From an uncultured Myxococcales bacterium (GTDB lineage Bacteria > Myxococcota_A > Polyangia > Polyangiales > Polyangiaceae): a DNA stretch of 64,000 nucleotides. The notes under the pieces are model-generated. The model had not been told where the DNA came from. It made no database searches and was given only the letters and a program-made list of their open reading frames with translations. The translations under genes were made by a program, and so were the position numbers. Shown here piece after piece: positions 61,322-64,000 of this stretch; positions within the stretch are counted from its first letter, which is position 1, and each line of letters begins with the position of its first letter. The DNA is taken from assembly GCA_937902985.1 (NCBI GenBank), contig CALFNG010000399.1, positions 1 to 64,000 of the forward strand, read 5' to 3'.

Positions 61322-62179
61322 ATGCAAGAACTGACCGCTTCGGCAACGCAGACCATTCGCGAGCTGGCGCAACGCTACGGCACCAGCGAAGACGCCGTTC
61401 GCGCCCTGCTGTTCGCCGTCTCGGCGGGGGGCGGATCGATGGCGCAGTTCTATCACCATGATCTCGGCGGCGGCGGTCAGTGGATGCGCGGCGGCATGAC
61501 CATGGTCGGGGACATGTTCAACTCGGGCCTCCAGTCGCGGGTCAACGGCATCTGCTCGGAGCTCTCGTCGCTGCTCGCCTCGCAGAACGTGTTCGTCCCG
61601 ATGCCCCAGCAAGACTCCTGGGGGCACTCCGCGGGGACCGGGAACTCCACGGGCGCGTGGTGGCCTTCCGACCTCGGGTCGCCCAGCTCGACCGGCGGGC
61701 AGAACGACTCCCGGTATGCCTACTTCCCGGACACGCGCCGCCTCGCGATTCTCGAGAACGGCCGGCTGTCCATCTACGACACCCTCGATCATCGCATCGG
61801 AGGCGTTCAGCAACAGCAAGGCGGCCAGAGCGGCTCGCTCTCGTTTTCGAGTCAGTTCGGGACCTTCTCGGTCGGGTCGCTTCCGTTCGCATCGAGTGGC
61901 GGTTCGAGCTCGAACTTCGCGCCAGCGCCGCCGCAGGCGCCGAGCCCCACGCCCGCGCCTTCGCACGGATATGCGCCCTCGCAGTCCCAGTCGCAGGGGT
62001 ACGCGCCCGCGGCGCCTTACGCTCCTCCCCCGACTACGAGCTACGGGCCCCCGGGGCACGGGCGTACCTCCCAGGACATCCTCGCGGCGATCGAGCGATT
62101 GGGCGACCTGCACCACAAAGGCGTGCTGACCGACGCCGAGTTCCAGACGAAGAAGGCCGAGCTCCTCGCGCAGCTCTGA
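61322..62179 (+). CDS. SHOCT-domain protein
   Basis: 285 residues. A conserved N-terminal part (LAQRYGTSEDAVRALLFAVS, MAQFYHHDLGGGGQWMRGGM, MVGDMFNSGLQSRVNGICSE) is shared with SHOCT-domain proteins of many phyla. A low-complexity Gln/Gly/Ser/Pro region (about 175-240) separates it from the C-terminal SHOCT domain (DILAAIERLGDLHHKGVLTD, AEFQTKKAELLAQL). SHOCT is a short helical hairpin of unknown function, often at the end of envelope or oligomerising proteins. ATG preceded by GAGAAGTGAGGAC. Confidence 0.88.
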   Translation: MQELTASATQTIRELAQRYGTSEDAVRALLFAVSAGGGSMAQFYHHDLGGGGQWMRGGMTMVGDMFNSGLQSRVNGICSELSSLLASQNVFVPMPQQDSWGHSAGTGNSTGAWWPSDLGSPSSTGGQNDSRYAYFPDTRRLAILENGRLSIYDTLDHRIGGVQQQQGGQSGSLSFSSQFGTFSVGSLPFASSGGSSSNFAPAPPQAPSPTPAPSHGYAPSQSQSQGYAPAAPYAPPPTTSYGPPGHGRTSQDILAAIERLGDLHHKGVLTDAEFQTKKAELLAQL

Positions 62180-62430
62180 CTTGCCCTCGATTCGATCATG
62201 GCCCGAGCCGTGGTCGTTCTGGGCGCTCGATCGTGCTCCGCTCCTCGCGCCGGCAGCGGATGATCCAGGGGCGCGGACACCCCGCGTGCGAGCGTCCGAG
62301 CCCGACGAGCTCGACGCCTCGCTCGTGACGCAATCGTCCCGATCTTGTCGGAAATCCTTCGCACTGGCCCCGGTAGGGTCGCGCGCGTCGATTCGCACGT
62401 CGCGCGTCGCCCGTCCCGCCCGGAGGCTCC

Positions 62431-64000
62431 ATGACCACGGACCGTCGCAAGTTTCTCAAGATCCTGAGCGCAGGCGCCTTCGCCTCGGCCCTCCCTGGAA
62501 GCATCAAGCGAGCCCTGGCGGTCCCGGCGCATAACCGGACCGGGACCATCGAAGACGTGGAGCACATCGTCTTCTTGATGCAGGAGAATCGCTCGTTCGA
62601 TCACTACTTCGGCACGCTGCGCGGCGTGCGCGGCTTCGGCGATCCACGCCCGATGGCGCTCCCCTCGGGCGATCCGGTCTGGTACCAGCCGAACGGTGCC
62701 GGTCGCGTCGCGCCGTTCCACCCGGACGCGCAGAACCTCGGCCTGCAGTTCATTGAAGATCTGCCGCACGGCTGGACGGACACGCACAAGGCGTGGAACG
62801 GCGGCAAGTACGACCAGTGGGTGCCCGCCAAGGGCAGCACGACGATGGCCTACCTGACGCGGAGCGACATTCCGTTCCACTACGCGCTCGCCGACGCCTT
62901 CACGGTTTGCGACGCGTACCACTGCTCGCTCCTCGGGCCGACCGACCCGAATCGCTACCACATGTGGACGGGCTGGGTCGGCAACGACGGGCAGAACGGC
63001 GGCCCGGTGCTCGACAACGCCGAAGCCGGATACGACTGGTCGACCTTTCCCGAGCGCCTCACGAAGGCCGGCATCACCTGGAAGGTCTATCAAGACGCGG
63101 GCGCCGGGCTCGACGCCGCACACTTCTGGGGCTGGGGAGACGACGCGTACATCGGCAACTACGGCGACAACTCGCTCCTCTACTTTCATCAATATCAAAA
63201 CGCGCAGCCGGGCAGCCCGCTCTTCGAGGGTGCGCTGACGGGAACGAACGTCTCGCAGGGCGGTACGCTGTTCGATCAGTTCAAGCAAGACATCGACGCC
63301 GGCAAGCTGCCGCAGGTCTCGTGGATCGTCGCGCCGGAGGCGTTCACCGAGCATCCGAACTGGCCGGCGAACTACGGCGCCGGGTACGTCTCGCAGATGC
63401 TCGACGCGCTGACGGCGAACCCGGAGGTGTGGAGTAAGACCGTCTTCTTCTTGATGTTCGACGAGAACGACGGCTTCTTCGATCACATGGTGCCGCCGAC
63501 CCCGCCGCCCTCTGCCGCGCAGGGTCAGTCGACCGTGGACACGACCCACGAGATCTTCGCGGGGAACTCGCAATATGCCGCCGGGCCTTACGGGCTCGGC
63601 ATGCGCGTCCCGATGATCGTCATCTCGCCCTGGAGCAAGGGCGGCTGGGTCGACTCGGAGCTCTTCGACCACACGTCGCTCATCCAGTTCATCGAGAAGC
63701 GCTTCGCCCGGCAGTATCCCAGCCTCGTCGAATCGAACATCACGGCGTGGCGCCGCGCGGTCTCGGGAGATCTCACGTCGGCCTTCGACTTTCGATCGCC
63801 CAGCGATGGCATCGTCCCGCTGCCGAGCACGATCGCCTATGCACCGCCCGATAACGACAGGCACCCGGACTACTCGCCCGTTCCGCCGACGGGGCTGTCG
63901 GTGCCGAAGCAAGAGCCCGGCCTTCGCTTGGCGCGCGCGGTTCCCTACGAGCTTCACGTCGTCGACGAGACCGACGTCGCGGAAGGCACCGTCGAAGTGT
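62431..64000 (+). CDS. Phosphoesterase / phospholipase C (partial, runs off the window)
   Basis: At least 523 residues; the 3' end is beyond the window. The N-terminus MTTDRRKFLKILSAGAFASA is a Tat signal with the RRxFLK motif, so it is exported folded. The mature part has the phosphoesterase-family blocks IVFLMQENRSFDHYFGTLRG, SLLGPTDPNRYHMWTG, WIVAPEAFTEHPN, FDENDGFFDHMVPP and RVPMIVISPWSKGG, matching bacterial phosphocholine-type phospholipases C and acid phosphatases. The expected C-terminal beta repeats begin just before the window ends. GGAGG sits 5 nt ahead of the ATG. Confidence 0.92.
   Translation, partial: MTTDRRKFLKILSAGAFASALPGSIKRALAVPAHNRTGTIEDVEHIVFLMQENRSFDHYFGTLRGVRGFGDPRPMALPSGDPVWYQPNGAGRVAPFHPDAQNLGLQFIEDLPHGWTDTHKAWNGGKYDQWVPAKGSTTMAYLTRSDIPFHYALADAFTVCDAYHCSLLGPTDPNRYHMWTGWVGNDGQNGGPVLDNAEAGYDWSTFPERLTKAGITWKVYQDAGAGLDAAHFWGWGDDAYIGNYGDNSLLYFHQYQNAQPGSPLFEGALTGTNVSQGGTLFDQFKQDIDAGKLPQVSWIVAPEAFTEHPNWPANYGAGYVSQMLDALTANPEVWSKTVFFLMFDENDGFFDHMVPPTPPPSAAQGQSTVDTTHEIFAGNSQYAAGPYGLGMRVPMIVISPWSKGGWVDSELFDHTSLIQFIEKRFARQYPSLVESNITAWRRAVSGDLTSAFDFRSPSDGIVPLPSTIAYAPPDNDRHPDYSPVPPTGLSVPKQEPGLRLARAVPYELHVVDETDVAEGTVEV

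Overview
This window is chromosomal DNA of a high-GC, large-genome, delta-proteobacterium-like organism, most probably a myxobacterium of the Polyangiales/Sorangiineae (inference). The signs are strong GC bias, many lipoproteins with Ala/Asp/Gly/Ser-rich linkers and Cys-rich repeats, a PknK-like Ser/Thr kinase with an ATPase, FHA and REC-GAF signalling proteins, sigma-54 control, a bacterial SET methyltransferase and a receptor that carries its own TonB-like domain. I found no rRNA, tRNA, CRISPR array, insertion sequence or replication origin. Genes lie on both strands in short operons separated by decayed gene remnants and small repeat arrays.

Layout. 0.2-8.5 kb: dihydrolipoyl dehydrogenase, PII protein, Nudix hydrolase, acyl-CoA dehydrogenase, an orphan 307-residue protein, a Bax-inhibitor-1 membrane protein, a lipoprotein and an ArsC/Spx-like protein. 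8.5-18.2 kb: aldose epimerase-N-formylglutamate amidohydrolase operon, a deletion scar that fuses the 3' ends of a SnoaL-like gene and a TetR gene, a DbpA-type DEAD-box helicase with a SET-domain protein, REC-GAF, DUF1003 and acetyltransferase genes. 18.2-31.7 kb: lipoprotein, RNB exoribonuclease-LOG pair, BtuF-like protein, outer-membrane protein, cyclic-nucleotide-gated MscS channel, OmpA lipoprotein, decayed GMC-oxidoreductase and RtcB genes, and an alpha/beta hydrolase-TonB receptor-lipoprotein operon. 32.1-41.5 kb: NADP oxidoreductase-like and DUF1905 proteins, an AcoR-type sigma-54 activator divergent from aldehyde dehydrogenase-DUF779 with a recognisable -24/-12 promoter, Cys-rich lipoproteins, glucose-6-phosphate dehydrogenase, CsbD and a small unlisted Cys-containing ORF. 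41.5-50.8 kb: a sigma-factor remnant, then a three-gene operon (catalase-like/di-haem cytochrome c fusion, membrane protein, FHA protein) divergent from a 1262-residue kinase-ATPase.

50.8-57.4 kb is the most unusual part. A patatin-like phospholipase is divergent from a two-gene operon made of a calcineurin-like phosphoesterase and an 804-residue protein with four parts in order: trypsin-like protease with an intact His-Asp-Ser triad, TIR domain, TRAFs-binding/TPR-like helical domain, and a C-terminal Rossmann/SLOG-like domain. Downstream come a roughly 400-bp array of 44-bp partly palindromic repeats and an H-type lectin gene. The architecture resembles bacterial conflict (anti-phage or programmed-death) modules. 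It is my main candidate for an undescribed system. Function is inference only.

57.4-64 kb: remnant-bearing spacer, a CheA-like sensor kinase with an Hpt domain, a SHOCT-domain protein, and a Tat-exported phospholipase C that runs off the window end.
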